In this document: positions 1 through 9,363 of the stretch, in pieces
Layout of the letters: each line of letters opens with the position of its first letter
Position numbering within the stretch: the first letter of the stretch is position 1
Assembly (NCBI RefSeq): GCF_000166335.1
Contig: NC_014657.1
Span: forward strand, 2,297,501-2,361,500
Reading direction: 5' to 3'
Source of the DNA: Caldicellulosiruptor owensensis OL
GTDB taxonomy: Bacteria > Bacillota > Thermoanaerobacteria > Caldicellulosiruptorales > Caldicellulosiruptoraceae
Length of the DNA: 64,000 nucleotides
Notes under the pieces: model-generated
What the model was told of the DNA's origin: nothing
Seen by the model: only the letters and a program-made list of their open reading frames with translations
The model's database searches: none
Position numbers and translations under genes: made by a program

Positions 1-356
1 TAATGAGGAATTGTCGATGAACCATTTTTAAATATCTGGCACTTTATACCTTCTGCATCAATTATTATCATGTATTCCTGTGTCTCTTTCAGTACCTTTT
101 CTTCAAACTGTGGAATAAGTCCATTTTTTATTGGAATATATTTATAGGAATCAATACCAAAAAATTTATAAGCCTTTTCTTCATTATCTATCTCCGGTGG
201 AAGACCTTGAGAATGCCAAGTCGGAAGTGTTTCGTTCCAGTAACCAAACTCAAAATTTGGTATTCTGTCTACGTTTTGATAGTGCATAACTCTTCTAAAT
301 CTTTCTCTGTTAGTCAATTTTCCCGATTTAAATTTATCCTTTATTATTCTCTCCAT
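1..356 (-). CDS. URO-D superfamily protein, N-terminal part (cut by window edge)
   Basis: Only the first 118 codons lie in the window; the frame stays open to base 1. The start is the ATG at 356, overlapping the end of the upstream URO-D gene (stop at 334) by 23 bases, so the two are probably translationally coupled. The N-terminus carries the RERFRRVMHYQNVDRIP segment typical of uroporphyrinogen decarboxylase-superfamily methyltransferases, in which a new copy begins with a 'REr...al...pDRiP' motif. The catalytic core is outside the window, so decarboxylase and methyltransferase cannot be separated here. Linkage to a second URO-D protein with a zinc-ligand pattern favours a corrinoid-linked methyltransferase (inference). 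Confidence 0.7.
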   Translation of the reverse strand, partial: MERIIKDKFKSGKLTNRERFRRVMHYQNVDRIPNFEFGYWNETLPTWHSQGLPPEIDNEEKAYKFFGIDSYKYIPIKNGLIPQFEEKVLKETQEYMIIIDAEGIKCQIFKNGSSTIPH

Positions 357-1392
357 CAGTCTTTCCCCTTTCTTTATATTTATTGTTAAATTCTTCCACA
401 GCTTTAAAAAAGGCTTTTATATTCTCGATTGGAGTATGATAAGGAATGTCACAGCCAGAGGAAATAACAAAATTGGGATACTCTTTTAACTTGAAAAGAA
501 GTTCCTGAGTTTTATGATACACACCTTCTACAGAGTCATTTTTAAATACACCCACAGGGTCAAGGTTTCCAAATACAAGCTTGTTCTGTGGAACCCTTTT
601 TATGATCTTACAAAGGTCAACACAGTTGCCAAAATGAAATCCCATGCATTCAGTCTCAAGCATTGACTCAACCAAGTTCTGTGTATTTCCACAGTTATGA
701 AGAAACACAGAAAAACTCTCATCCTGAACGCTTTTTACAATCTCTTTTATGTAATTAGATGAAAATTCTAAACATTGCTGAGGTGAAAGAAGGCCTGCTG
801 CCGGTTCTGCAATCAAAATTCCGTTTGCACCTGCTGTCTTCAAAGCATTTGCATACCATCTTAAATATTCTGTGCACTTTTCAAGTAGCATATGAACTTT
901 TTCCGGCTCAAGCATAAGACTGATCATAAGTTCTGTCATGTCAAACAGTCTCACAGCAAGAGAAAACGGACCAATCATTGTTCCAAGAATAGGCTTTTCA
1001 ATATCTAAGAGCTGTAATTTTTTTATAACTTCAATTACATTTCTTGTACGTTTTATCCCACTTTCAGGAATTTGCAGTTTTTTAACTTCATCCAACTTTT
1101 CAATGAGAGGACCTATAACAGACGGTACTTCTTCTAAAGAAAAGCTAACCGCACATCCGAATTCTTCTGACTCAATTGAAAGATCCATTGCAGTTGCAAT
1201 TGCAACCATATTAAAGTGTTGGGAAATTTCTTTTAAAACACTAAAATGAATATCAGCATTTTGTGCTAAATCTCTAACATTAAAACCTCCTATCGATTTT
1301 AAAATTGGATAACTCATGATTGGAAAAGCGCTATTGATATTTTTCCCTTTTTCTATCAACTTTTCTTGCCATTTTTTCATATTCAATTTCAT
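334..1392 (-). CDS. URO-D superfamily cobamide methyltransferase (MtaA/MtbA-like)
   Basis: 352 residues with the URO-D barrel. It has an H-x-C pair (H232, C234 in LHNCGN) and a later Cys (C314 in SSGCDIP). This is the zinc-ligand pattern of MtaA/MtbA-type enzymes, which move methyl groups between a corrinoid protein and a thiol; HemE decarboxylases lack it. FGNLDPVGVF (about 274-283) is another family hallmark. The ATG at 1392 follows GAGGAGAG with 9-base spacing. A second URO-D gene lies immediately downstream, and the nearest corrinoid protein is encoded at 13212. Substrate is unknown. Heme synthesis is unlikely given the Cys/His set and the absence of other hem genes. Confidence 0.75.
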   Translation of the reverse strand: MKLNMKKWQEKLIEKGKNINSAFPIMSYPILKSIGGFNVRDLAQNADIHFSVLKEISQHFNMVAIATAMDLSIESEEFGCAVSFSLEEVPSVIGPLIEKLDEVKKLQIPESGIKRTRNVIEVIKKLQLLDIEKPILGTMIGPFSLAVRLFDMTELMISLMLEPEKVHMLLEKCTEYLRWYANALKTAGANGILIAEPAAGLLSPQQCLEFSSNYIKEIVKSVQDESFSVFLHNCGNTQNLVESMLETECMGFHFGNCVDLCKIIKRVPQNKLVFGNLDPVGVFKNDSVEGVYHKTQELLFKLKEYPNFVISSGCDIPYHTPIENIKAFFKAVEEFNNKYKERGKTDGENNKG

Positions 1393-1540
1393 TTTAACTT
1401 ACTCTCCTCTACCAAGAGCTTTACACTTACTAAACTTATTATGTTTTTTGATGTTTTTTGTTTTTGATTTTATTATATCACATCTTTTATTTGTGTTTAT
1501 TAGTATTTTATTTTGAAAAAATGTACTTTTTTATGATTAA

Positions 1541-1574
1541 AAACAAAAAGGGCAGCAGAACTTCTCTGCTGCCC
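1541..1574 (-). terminator. Rho-independent terminator after malE
   Basis: On the minus strand a 10-bp GC-rich stem (GGGCAGCAGA with TCTGCTGCCC, 5-base loop) is followed by TTTTTGTTTTT. It lies 50 bases past the solute-binding-protein stop, so it most likely ends that transcript. Confidence 0.85.
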
Positions 1575-1622
1575 GAGCTTTTAAACTTTAAATTATTGAT
1601 TTCAATATCCTCTATTTACTTT

Positions 1623-2828
1623 TTATTGCATCTGAGCAATACCCTGTTTTATCTGTTTTACCATAGCATCTGCTGCCTGCTTTGGTGTTGCTTTACCTGT
1701 TGTTATAAGCGAGAGCGCATTGCCTGCTGGAGTCCAAACAGCAGACATTTCTGGAATGTTTGGCATTGGTATTCCCACCTTTGCCTGTTCTGCAAATGCA
1801 CTCATTATTTTATCTGCTTTAACCTCGCTGCTTGCAAGAACGTTGTTTAATACAGGAATTCTGTGACCAACTTTGAACAAGGTCAAAGCTGAATTTTCTA
1901 CAAGATATTTTGCAAGTTTAAATGCTGCATCTTTGTTTTTGGACTTTGCAGAAATAAATGCTGCCTGAACACCAACAAATGAAGGTGTTGGTTTTCCATC
2001 ATCTGTCTTTGGTAGCGGTGCTACTGCAAATGGTACTTTTGCCTTTATAAAGTCCTGAACATCCCATGGACCGCTGATGTAAAATGCAATCTTCTGGTTC
2101 TGGAAATTACCTTTTGCAATATCACCTTTGATGTCCTTTGGCATGAATTTGTATGTCAAAACAAAGTCTCTTATCAATGAAAGTCCTTTTATTGCACCAT
2201 TTGTTGCAAGTCCGATATCGTTTGGATCAAGAGCACCACCTTTGTTCTTGAACACATATCCACCATTTTGAGCAATGAACGCAAAGCTGAAATAGAAGTT
2301 ATTAACATCGTACATAAACCCGTATTTCTTAGCTAATGTGAGCAGCTGGCTCATTGTCTTTGGAGCCTCTTTTACTTTTGATGTATTGTAAAAAAGTGCA
2401 TATGTCTCCATAGCAATTGGAAGAGCATAGAGCTTACCTTCAAATGAACATGCATCAAGCGCAGTTGATACAAAGTTTTTCTTGTCAATGAGATTTACTG
2501 GAACAGGCTCCAAAAGCTTTGCTTTCCAGAAAGCACCGAGATTGTCATGTGGAATACCAAACATAATGTCTGGACCTTTTCCACTCATTGCAGCCGTCTG
2601 AAAGCTCTGGAATGAACCCTGATCACTGATGACTTTTACAGTGTATCCGTTTGCCTTTCCCCACTTGTCTGCAATTGGTTGTAAAGCTTTTACCTCATCT
2701 TGAGTAAGATGTGACCATACAACAAGCTGCTTTTTGGATGTTGCAAATACACCACTCAGTGGTATCAGAGCCACAACTGCAAAAGCAATTATTAGCGCTA
2801 CTGTCAAGATTCTTTTTAGATTTTTCAT
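1623..2828 (-). CDS. malE: Maltodextrin ABC transporter solute-binding protein
   Basis: About 401 residues, family 1 extracellular solute-binding protein. An N-terminal hydrophobic signal segment (about residues 5-28) ends in SGVFATSKK; the mature part begins KQLVVWSHLTQDEV, typical of MalE-like proteins, and the C-terminus has WTPAGNALSLITTGKATP. Unusually for a Gram-positive binding protein there is no lipobox Cys, so it may not be lipid-anchored. The ATG at 2828 is chosen over the TTG at 2834; the SD is AAGGGAGG. It has its own promoter region with a LacI-type palindrome at 2864-2873. The malF/malG genes at 5667-7444 are the cognate permeases by context. Maltodextrin specificity comes from the neighbouring phosphorylase and GH13 enzyme. 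Confidence 0.85.
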   Translation of the reverse strand: MKNLKRILTVALIIAFAVVALIPLSGVFATSKKQLVVWSHLTQDEVKALQPIADKWGKANGYTVKVISDQGSFQSFQTAAMSGKGPDIMFGIPHDNLGAFWKAKLLEPVPVNLIDKKNFVSTALDACSFEGKLYALPIAMETYALFYNTSKVKEAPKTMSQLLTLAKKYGFMYDVNNFYFSFAFIAQNGGYVFKNKGGALDPNDIGLATNGAIKGLSLIRDFVLTYKFMPKDIKGDIAKGNFQNQKIAFYISGPWDVQDFIKAKVPFAVAPLPKTDDGKPTPSFVGVQAAFISAKSKNKDAAFKLAKYLVENSALTLFKVGHRIPVLNNVLASSEVKADKIMSAFAEQAKVGIPMPNIPEMSAVWTPAGNALSLITTGKATPKQAADAMVKQIKQGIAQMQ

Positions 2829-2863
2829 AATCAAAACAACCTCCCTTAAGTTTATTTAATGTG

Positions 2864-2873
2864 CAAACGTTTG
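2864..2873. promoter_or_regulatory. LacI-type operator upstream of malE
   Basis: Perfect 10-bp palindrome CAAACGTTTG with the central CG typical of LacI-family operators, 36 bases upstream of the malE ATG. It matches the palindromes at 7476 and 9364. The likely binder is the LacI regulator encoded at 2968-3990. Confidence 0.75.
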
Positions 2874-2967
2874 ATAATAACATTATATATTTCTTTCTAA
2901 AAAAAGTCAAGAGAAAGAAAAAATTTTTGACTTTGTCAATAAATTTAGCCTCTTTTTCATGCAATCA

Positions 2968-3990
2968 TTATAACATTTGAGCTTTGCCGCACGAGTCTCT
3001 TTCAACAATCTGATGTGGCACTATTATTCTTCTGTATGTCTTTGTTGACTCGCCAAGATCCATCATCAGTACTTCAGCAGCAAGTCTGCCAAGGTGAAGA
3101 ATGTTAATGTCAACTGTTGTAAGAGGCGGCTGACATATTTCACTTACATTTGAGTTGTTAAAAGCAATCACTGAAAGGTCTTTTCCAACCTTAAGATTGA
3201 GACTTTCAGCAACTTTGAAAACCTCAATAGCAATCAGATCGTCCATGCACACGATGGCGGTTGGCCTGTCCTCTTGATTCAAAATCTCATATGCATTTTC
3301 TCTGTAGCTTTTTCTGTAATAGTTTGCAAATTTTATATAGGAGCTTCTTGGTTGTATACCATATTTCTCAAGAGCTTTCTTGTAGCCTGAAAACCTGTCG
3401 GCCGTAACCACCAAATCACTGGGTCCGCCCATGAACGCAATTTTCCTGTGTCCCAGTCCTATAAGGTACTCGGTTGCTTCAAACCCTGCTTTTTGATTGT
3501 CATTGTCAACCCAGTTTACACTGTTTTCATAGCCAATCGGTCTTCCAATCACTACAAACTTAAAGTCAATGCTTTTTAGATATTCAATTGCAGGGTCTTT
3601 CTCCCTTGATGAAAGAAGCACAAAGCCATCAACCTTTTTGCTTTCAACAAGTCTTTTCAAAAGCTCTCTTTCCTTTTCAGGGTTTGAGATAGCAAGCAGG
3701 ATATCATATTCAAAACTATTTACAACAGTGCATATGCTTGTTATCACCTGGTCGAAAAAAGAATTTAAAAAGGCGTTCTCGGGTTCTCGCGGCACAAATA
3801 CACCAACTGTAAAAGATTTTTTTACAGCCAGCCCTTTTGCATTTGCGTTTGGAACATAACCAAGCTTCTTTATAGCCTCAAGAACTCGCTTGGTTGTCTC
3901 AGGGCTGATTTTGCTGCTGCCTGCAAGAACCCGTGAAACAGTGGATGGTGAAACATTAGCTTCTTTTGCTATTTCTTTTATTGTTGCCAT
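2968..3990 (-). CDS. LacI-family transcriptional regulator of the maltodextrin locus
   Basis: 340 residues. The N-terminal helix-turn-helix (residues 2-50, ATIKEIAKEANVSPSTVSRVL) is classic LacI, followed by a hinge (YVPNANAKGLA) and a periplasmic-binding-protein-like sensor domain to the C-terminus. It starts 6 bases after the glucan phosphorylase stop (3997), so it is probably co-transcribed with malF-malG-glgP. Three palindromes in the locus (2864, 7476, 9364) match what this family binds, which suggests autoregulation and control of malE, malF and the divergent GH13/aldolase genes. The effector is presumably a maltodextrin or a related sugar (inference). Confidence 0.9.
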   Translation of the reverse strand: MATIKEIAKEANVSPSTVSRVLAGSSKISPETTKRVLEAIKKLGYVPNANAKGLAVKKSFTVGVFVPREPENAFLNSFFDQVITSICTVVNSFEYDILLAISNPEKERELLKRLVESKKVDGFVLLSSREKDPAIEYLKSIDFKFVVIGRPIGYENSVNWVDNDNQKAGFEATEYLIGLGHRKIAFMGGPSDLVVTADRFSGYKKALEKYGIQPRSSYIKFANYYRKSYRENAYEILNQEDRPTAIVCMDDLIAIEVFKVAESLNLKVGKDLSVIAFNNSNVSEICQPPLTTVDINILHLGRLAAEVLMMDLGESTKTYRRIIVPHQIVERDSCGKAQML

Positions 3991-3996
3991 CTCTTA

Positions 3997-5619
3997 TCAA
4001 TCCTTGTGGGGTTTTTGAATATACATCTTCTCGTAGTACTCTTTTACCATCCTCTCTGCCGAAAACTTTTCAAGTGTAGATTCAATACTATTTTGCATCA
4101 TCTTTATCCACTTATCCCTGTTATTGTAGTATGTTGGAATTACTTCGTTTTGCATAACATTAACTAAACTCTTAAGATCGTGGCTATCTTGCTCTCTTTC
4201 ATCTTTTGACTCGAATCCATCTCCAATCTGCCATCCGTTTATTCCGTGCTGACATGCCTCAGGCCACCATCCATCCAGGGTTGAAACGTTCAAAACACCG
4301 TTCATTGCAGCTTTCATTCCAGAAGTTCCGCATGCCTCTAAAGGTCTTCGAGGGTTGTTAAGCCAAATATCGCAACCGCGCGTGAGCATTTTACCAATTT
4401 CCATGTCATAATCTTCCAAAAACACAACCTTGCCAGGATACTTTTTAGACATTGCAATGATGTTGTTGACAATCTCTTTACCGGTATCATCAAGCGGGTG
4501 GCTTTTACCTGCGAAGATTATCTGAAGATCATTTTTAAACATCTTATCAGCTGCTTCTTTGTCTCTGAAAATAAGGTCACTTCTTTTATATGGAGCTGCT
4601 CTTCTTGCAAAGCCAATTGTTAAGATATCTTCTTTTAATTTGATACCCGTTCTTTTTTCAACAAAATCTAAAAGTTCACGTTTTATTTGAGTATGTGTTT
4701 GCCACAGCTTTTCTGGATTGTTCCTGCTCTCTAATATTCTTCTGTCTGCCCATGTTCCAACATGAACACCATTTGTAATACCAATTATCTCGCTTCTTCT
4801 GTCAACTTTTGCCCACATAGCATTTGCTGTTACTTTGTGTAGGTCAGATACAGCATTTGAAATCCTTGCAAGTCTGAGGGCTGCAACCGTCATATTAAAT
4901 GGCGCACCACCAATATAAACAAGCTGTTCTTCAGTTAAGTTCAAGTTTGCTCCCATATACATAAGAAGCCTCAATGGATGTGTTTCATTCCCTGCCTCAA
5001 CCGGTGTGTGTGTTGTAAACACAATCTTTTCTTTTGCTTTAGATAGTGCCTGTTCGAACGCAAGACCTTTTTCTTCCATATAATACCTTACAAGTTCAAG
5101 CCCGGCAAACACAGCATGTCCTTCATTGAAATGGTAAACATCAACCTTGATACCAAGCTCTTTTAAGGCTCTCACACCGCCTATCCCTAAAACCATTTCT
5201 TGAGCAACTCTTTCTTCACCAAACCAGCCATAAAGCTGTCCTGTAATCCACCTGTCACCATTTTCTGGAAGGTCAGTGTCAAGAAGGTAAAGATCGGCAT
5301 TACCGAAATTATCTACCTTCCACACCTTGCAGTATACATCTCTATTTCTAATTCGCACCTTGACCTTAACACCTGTATCTTTTAAAAAGTCATATCTGTA
5401 GATTGGAAAAGCGTCAATCACTCCATACTCTTCCGTTACAATTTGCTTGTTGTACCCCTGCTTCCACAGTATTCCAACACCCACAACAGGATATCCAAGA
5501 TCTTTTGCAGCTTTTAGGTAGTCACCTGCAAGTATTCCAAGCCCACCTGCATAGATTTTAAAATTAGAATCAAGACCAAATTCCATGCTAAAATACGCAA
5601 CTGTTGGAAGTTTCTTCAT
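3997..5619 (-). CDS. glgP: Alpha-glucan phosphorylase, short form (GT35)
   Basis: 540 residues. Phosphorolyses maltodextrins or glycogen to glucose 1-phosphate using pyridoxal phosphate. The PLP lysine sits in CGTSGMKAAMNG near residue 440; the N-terminus has VAYFSMEFGLDSNFKIYAGG and an early EGHAVFAGLE segment. It belongs to the roughly 540-residue alpha-glucan phosphorylase group, shorter than the ~800-residue GlgP/MalP enzymes. The start is the ATG at 5619, 9 bases after GAGGAG; a longer frame upstream would put the Shine-Dalgarno inside the gene. It lies 47 bases past malG and 6 bases before lacI, so it is likely in one operon with the transporter and acts on imported maltodextrins in the cytoplasm. 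Confidence 0.93.
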   Translation of the reverse strand: MKKLPTVAYFSMEFGLDSNFKIYAGGLGILAGDYLKAAKDLGYPVVGVGILWKQGYNKQIVTEEYGVIDAFPIYRYDFLKDTGVKVKVRIRNRDVYCKVWKVDNFGNADLYLLDTDLPENGDRWITGQLYGWFGEERVAQEMVLGIGGVRALKELGIKVDVYHFNEGHAVFAGLELVRYYMEEKGLAFEQALSKAKEKIVFTTHTPVEAGNETHPLRLLMYMGANLNLTEEQLVYIGGAPFNMTVAALRLARISNAVSDLHKVTANAMWAKVDRRSEIIGITNGVHVGTWADRRILESRNNPEKLWQTHTQIKRELLDFVEKRTGIKLKEDILTIGFARRAAPYKRSDLIFRDKEAADKMFKNDLQIIFAGKSHPLDDTGKEIVNNIIAMSKKYPGKVVFLEDYDMEIGKMLTRGCDIWLNNPRRPLEACGTSGMKAAMNGVLNVSTLDGWWPEACQHGINGWQIGDGFESKDEREQDSHDLKSLVNVMQNEVIPTYYNNRDKWIKMMQNSIESTLEKFSAERMVKEYYEKMYIQKPHKD

Positions 5620-5666
5620 TGTGCTGACTCCTCCTCGCAAAGTAATTTTTTAATACAAAATTGGAA

Positions 5667-6536
5667 TTAACCCTTGACAGCACCTGCTGCAAGCCCACTT
5701 TGAATTTGTTTTTGAAGTGCCATGTATATAATCACAATTGGCAGTGACGCCAAGATTGACGCAGCTGAGAACATTGGCCAGTTAGCCGAAAACTGGTTGT
5801 TTATAAAGTTTCTAAGACCAATTGGTACTGTCGCATTCTCAGGTGATTGCAGAACTAAGCTTGAGAGTAAAAACTCGTTGAACACACCATTAAAACTCCA
5901 GATGAACATCACAGCAAGCATCGGAGCGGTAAGAGGCAAAATAATCTTTCTGAAAATCAGAAAATGTCCTGCACCGTCAATTATTGCCGCCTCGTCAATT
6001 TCATATGGTATCTGGTCCATGTTTCCTTTCAAAAGCCATATGTTGAAAGCTGAACCACCGGCAAGTACCAGAATTAACGCAAACAGATTGTCAAGAAGAT
6101 TAAATTTTGCCAGAAGACCATATATCGCTGGCATTGCCATAAAAGTCGGGAACATCTGTAAAATCAAAAGTGTTTTAAGCCCATTTTTTCTTCCAACAAA
6201 GTTTATCCGTGAAAATGCATATGCTGCTGGAGCTGTCATGAAAATTTGCAAAAATGCAACGCCAAAACATACTATCAAGCTGTTTTTAACCCACATTACA
6301 AAGTCAGGCAATGTCTGTGATGGACTGCTCTTTTTTCTAAAAAGTTCTATATAGTTTTCAAACGTAATCTCTTTTGGGAAAAACGACGACTGGAAGAACG
6401 CTCCACCTTTTGATAGTGATGCAACTATGATAAACCATGTAGGAAGCAGTGAAAGTATTATTGCAATCCAAATAATCACTCTTGATATCCATAGAGCAAT
6501 AGCATCCTGCCTTGTCATATACTCTCTTCCAACCAT
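5667..6536 (-). CDS. malG: Maltodextrin ABC transporter permease (MalG type)
   Basis: 289 residues with six predicted membrane segments. The EAA loop (EAAIIDGAGHFLIFRKIILP, about residues 180-200) contacts the ATPase. The C-terminus is QSGLAAGAVKG, the classic MalG-type ending. The start ATG (6536) overlaps the malF stop in a TAATG junction, so translation is coupled. No ATPase gene is in the locus; a shared MsmK-type ATPase elsewhere is expected, as is common in Firmicutes (inference). Confidence 0.92.
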   Translation of the reverse strand: MVGREYMTRQDAIALWISRVIIWIAIILSLLPTWFIIVASLSKGGAFFQSSFFPKEITFENYIELFRKKSSPSQTLPDFVMWVKNSLIVCFGVAFLQIFMTAPAAYAFSRINFVGRKNGLKTLLILQMFPTFMAMPAIYGLLAKFNLLDNLFALILVLAGGSAFNIWLLKGNMDQIPYEIDEAAIIDGAGHFLIFRKIILPLTAPMLAVMFIWSFNGVFNEFLLSSLVLQSPENATVPIGLRNFINNQFSANWPMFSAASILASLPIVIIYMALQKQIQSGLAAGAVKG

Positions 6537-7444
6537 TATTTTTCACCACCTTCAAACGCTCTTGTAAGTTTCATATTAATAAGCGAAATTGTACCCACAA
6601 TAAAGAAGATTATAATTGACATTGCAGATGCTAAATCATACCTGTAAAACTGCATTGTAAGTTTATATGTTGTTGAAACAAGAAGGTCGGTATGCCCTGC
6701 AAACTGAGTGTCAAGCCTTGCAGGTCCGCCACCTGTAACAAGGTACACAACATTGAAGTTATTAAAAGCATATGCAAACGACGAAATCAAAATTGGAAGT
6801 GCTGTTGGTACAATCATTGGTATTGTAATTTTAAATAGTTTTGTGAACCAGCCAGCTCCGTCTATCTCAGCAACTTCATAAAGCTCTGGCGGAATTGACT
6901 GGAGAGCACCAAGCGCTGCATTCATCATAAACGGGTACGAAAGCCACAGGTTGACAATAAATATACTTATCTTTGCCCAGAACGGATCTGTCATCCATGG
7001 TATGGGGTTTATATGAAAAGTTTTCAAAAGCATGTTTATTGCCCCATACTCCTCGTTCAAAAGTCCCTGCCAAGCCAGAGAAGCAATTGTACCTGGAATG
7101 GCCCATGGTATTATTAAAATTGACCTGTAAATATTTGTCTCTTTCATAAACTTGTTGTTGAGAAGCACGGCAAGCAAAAGTCCTACTGCAAAATTAATAA
7201 GAACTGTAACAAGGGCAAATGTAAATGTCCATGCAAATGTTGGCGCAAATACTTCTTTGAAAGGTCCTGTTATAATATCAACAAAATTCTTAAACCCTAC
7301 AAATTTATAGTCTTCCATGTGATTTAGATTAAAATTTGTAAATGCATAATATACCGTCATCGCAATAGGAAAGAAAGATAGCACTGCCATGGATATTAAA
7401 GCCGGTGCAAGATAAGCATATCCTATTGGCTCGCGCTTTTTCAT
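6536..7444 (-). CDS. malF: Maltodextrin ABC transporter permease (MalF type)
   Basis: 302 residues and six membrane segments, with the EAA loop EVAEIDGAGWFTKLFKITIP at about 190-210. The start ATG at 7444 follows AAAGGAGG. It is the first gene of the malF-malG-glgP-lacI run. A LacI-type palindrome lies 32 bases upstream of the start (7476-7487), suggesting its own regulated promoter besides any readthrough from the GH13 gene. It pairs with MalG in the membrane and receives substrate from the binding protein encoded at 1623-2828. Confidence 0.92.
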   Translation of the reverse strand: MKKREPIGYAYLAPALISMAVLSFFPIAMTVYYAFTNFNLNHMEDYKFVGFKNFVDIITGPFKEVFAPTFAWTFTFALVTVLINFAVGLLLAVLLNNKFMKETNIYRSILIIPWAIPGTIASLAWQGLLNEEYGAINMLLKTFHINPIPWMTDPFWAKISIFIVNLWLSYPFMMNAALGALQSIPPELYEVAEIDGAGWFTKLFKITIPMIVPTALPILISSFAYAFNNFNVVYLVTGGGPARLDTQFAGHTDLLVSTTYKLTMQFYRYDLASAMSIIIFFIVGTISLINMKLTRAFEGGEK

Positions 7445-7475
7445 AATCTTTTTCCTCCTTTAAAATAAAAAATGT

Positions 7476-7487
7476 GCAATCGTTTGC
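7476..7487. promoter_or_regulatory. LacI-type operator upstream of malF
   Basis: 12-bp imperfect palindrome GCAATCGTTTGC (one mismatch between arms), centred on CG, in the 109-base gap between the GH13 stop and the malF start. Same motif as at 2864 and 9364. Confidence 0.7.
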
Positions 7488-7553
7488 TCTCAAGAATATT
7501 ATACAATCCTCTTCCTTGCGTGTCAATATTTTTTTAATCTTTTCTATAAGAGT

Positions 7554-9287
7554 TTATTTAACAATTACAATTTCAAAGCTCACGGGATTCAGTTCAAGTT
7601 CAATATAGCATGAATGGTTTTTAACTTTCTGCTGCGTGGTGAAAAATTCAATTTCTCTGTCAACAATAAACTCTGACCACAGCCTTACCCTCTGCAAAGC
7701 TTTGCGTGGATTAAAAAGAACGTACACAATTTCGCTTTCACTTTTTCTTTCAAAACAAAGCACATCTCCCACTGAGTACTCTTTAACATCGTCACAGTTT
7801 AGAGCCGAAGATGTTCTTTTGAGATCTATCAATCTTCTGTACAGGTCAAAAATCTCCTTGTCCTGCTTTTCTTGTTCCCATATCATCCCCCTTCTTGAGT
7901 CAGGGTCATGCCCGCCTTCCATTCCAATTTCATCACCATAGTAAATCATAGGAATTCCCTGATAGGTAAGGTTGTAAACTGCAGCAAGCATTGCAAGTTT
8001 TTTGTTGTGATTTAGCCTTGTCAAAACCCTTTCTGTGTCGTGGCTGCCAATGAGGTTTAGCTGGCACGAAAAAAGTATAGGATTAAATTTTAGCCTGTAG
8101 TCTGCCAAAATCCTTGATGCATCCTCTGCATTATATTTACCCATCAAATACCTTGCAAAAACTTCCCACGAAAAGTAGTTCATCACCCCGTCAAACATGT
8201 CTCCCATCAAAAAGTTTTCGCTCCTATGCATAACCTCACCAATTAAAAGAACATCTTTCTTTATGGCTTTTAGCTCTCTTCTTATTCTTCTAATAAAGTT
8301 TTTGTCAAGCTCGTTTGCAACATCAAACCTGAACCCGTCAACGTCAAACTCCAAAAGCCAGTACTTTAAAACCTCTAAAAAGAAGTCCTGAACATCTTTG
8401 TTTGAAGTATTTATCCTCGGCATGCTCCTCACATTGATTGCAAAAGTCTCATAATTTCCTTTTTGGACATCAACAGGTAAAGACTTTATATTATACCAGC
8501 TGTAATACTTTGAATTTTCTCCATTTTTTATGACATCCTGAAAAGCTAAAAATCCAACACCTGTGTGGTTGAAAACCATGTCAAGTATTACTCTGATACC
8601 GTTTTTGTGAAGGCTTCTTACCAAATCTTTAAACTCCTCTTTTGTACCCAAAAGCGGGTCAACGTCAAAGTAGTCGTCCACGTTGTAGCGGTGGCTGGAC
8701 ACTGATTTAAAAATTGGTGTAAGATAAATTGCATTTATTCCAAGAGTTTTAAAATACTCTATTTTTTCTTTTATGCCTGCAAAATCACCACCAAGAAAAA
8801 CTTCAGAGCCTGGTACATCCCAGCTGCAGTAATCCCAATCAAATAATTTTGGGCTATGCACTTCTTTTTTGCCTCTTTTGAACCTGTCGGGGAATATTTC
8901 ATAGACAACCAAACCCTCTGCGAAAGAAGGTTTTTCAAAGATATCTGCCTCATTTGCATAAGGAAATTGGAAAGCATCAAAATATAGGTTTTCTTCAGTA
9001 TCCGCAAGTCCAAACTGGTTAAATATTTTAAAACTTCCATCCAAAAGCTCAATCAAAAACTTGTACGCAAATCTTGGGGTTTTGTTTTGCACATGCGCTG
9101 TATATACCTCAAAACTTCCCACATTCATGTAAAAGTCCATCTTAACCTTTTGGACTTCCAAATCATACCTGTCTGAGAATATCAAAGTGACACTTCTTAC
9201 CAAACCTTTTTGCACCCACAGTCTTACGTAGAACCTATTCTTGCTCAGAGCAAAAATGTCATGAACTTGATTGTGAATAACTTGCAA
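7554..9287 (-). CDS. Intracellular GH13 maltodextrin hydrolase (neopullulanase/cyclomaltodextrinase type)
   Basis: 577 residues without a signal peptide. An N-terminal beta domain of about 120 residues (CBM34-like) precedes the barrel, as in cyclomaltodextrinases and neopullulanases. The four GH13 signatures are present: DMVFNHT (236-242), GFRFDVANE with nucleophile D322, LIGEVMH with acid/base E351, and IGSHDTER with D417. It would trim imported maltodextrins for the phosphorylase. The start is TTG (9287), 10 bases after AAAGGAGAG; the nearby GTG is followed at once by a stop. It is divergent from the aldolase gene, with a shared LacI-type palindrome at 9364-9377. Exact product specificity cannot be read from sequence. 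Confidence 0.9.
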   Translation of the reverse strand: MQVIHNQVHDIFALSKNRFYVRLWVQKGLVRSVTLIFSDRYDLEVQKVKMDFYMNVGSFEVYTAHVQNKTPRFAYKFLIELLDGSFKIFNQFGLADTEENLYFDAFQFPYANEADIFEKPSFAEGLVVYEIFPDRFKRGKKEVHSPKLFDWDYCSWDVPGSEVFLGGDFAGIKEKIEYFKTLGINAIYLTPIFKSVSSHRYNVDDYFDVDPLLGTKEEFKDLVRSLHKNGIRVILDMVFNHTGVGFLAFQDVIKNGENSKYYSWYNIKSLPVDVQKGNYETFAINVRSMPRINTSNKDVQDFFLEVLKYWLLEFDVDGFRFDVANELDKNFIRRIRRELKAIKKDVLLIGEVMHRSENFLMGDMFDGVMNYFSWEVFARYLMGKYNAEDASRILADYRLKFNPILFSCQLNLIGSHDTERVLTRLNHNKKLAMLAAVYNLTYQGIPMIYYGDEIGMEGGHDPDSRRGMIWEQEKQDKEIFDLYRRLIDLKRTSSALNCDDVKEYSVGDVLCFERKSESEIVYVLFNPRKALQRVRLWSEFIVDREIEFFTTQQKVKNHSCYIELELNPVSFEIVIVK

Positions 9288-9363
9288 GCTTCTTACACTC
9301 TCCTTTTGAAATATTTTTTGAAATACAACATTGAAATTTATTTTATCACTTTTCTATCTATAA

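Noticed and set aside
334-1392. HemE (uroporphyrinogen decarboxylase) proper
   Set aside because: It has the H-x-C...C zinc-ligand set of cobamide methyltransferases and no heme-synthesis neighbours.
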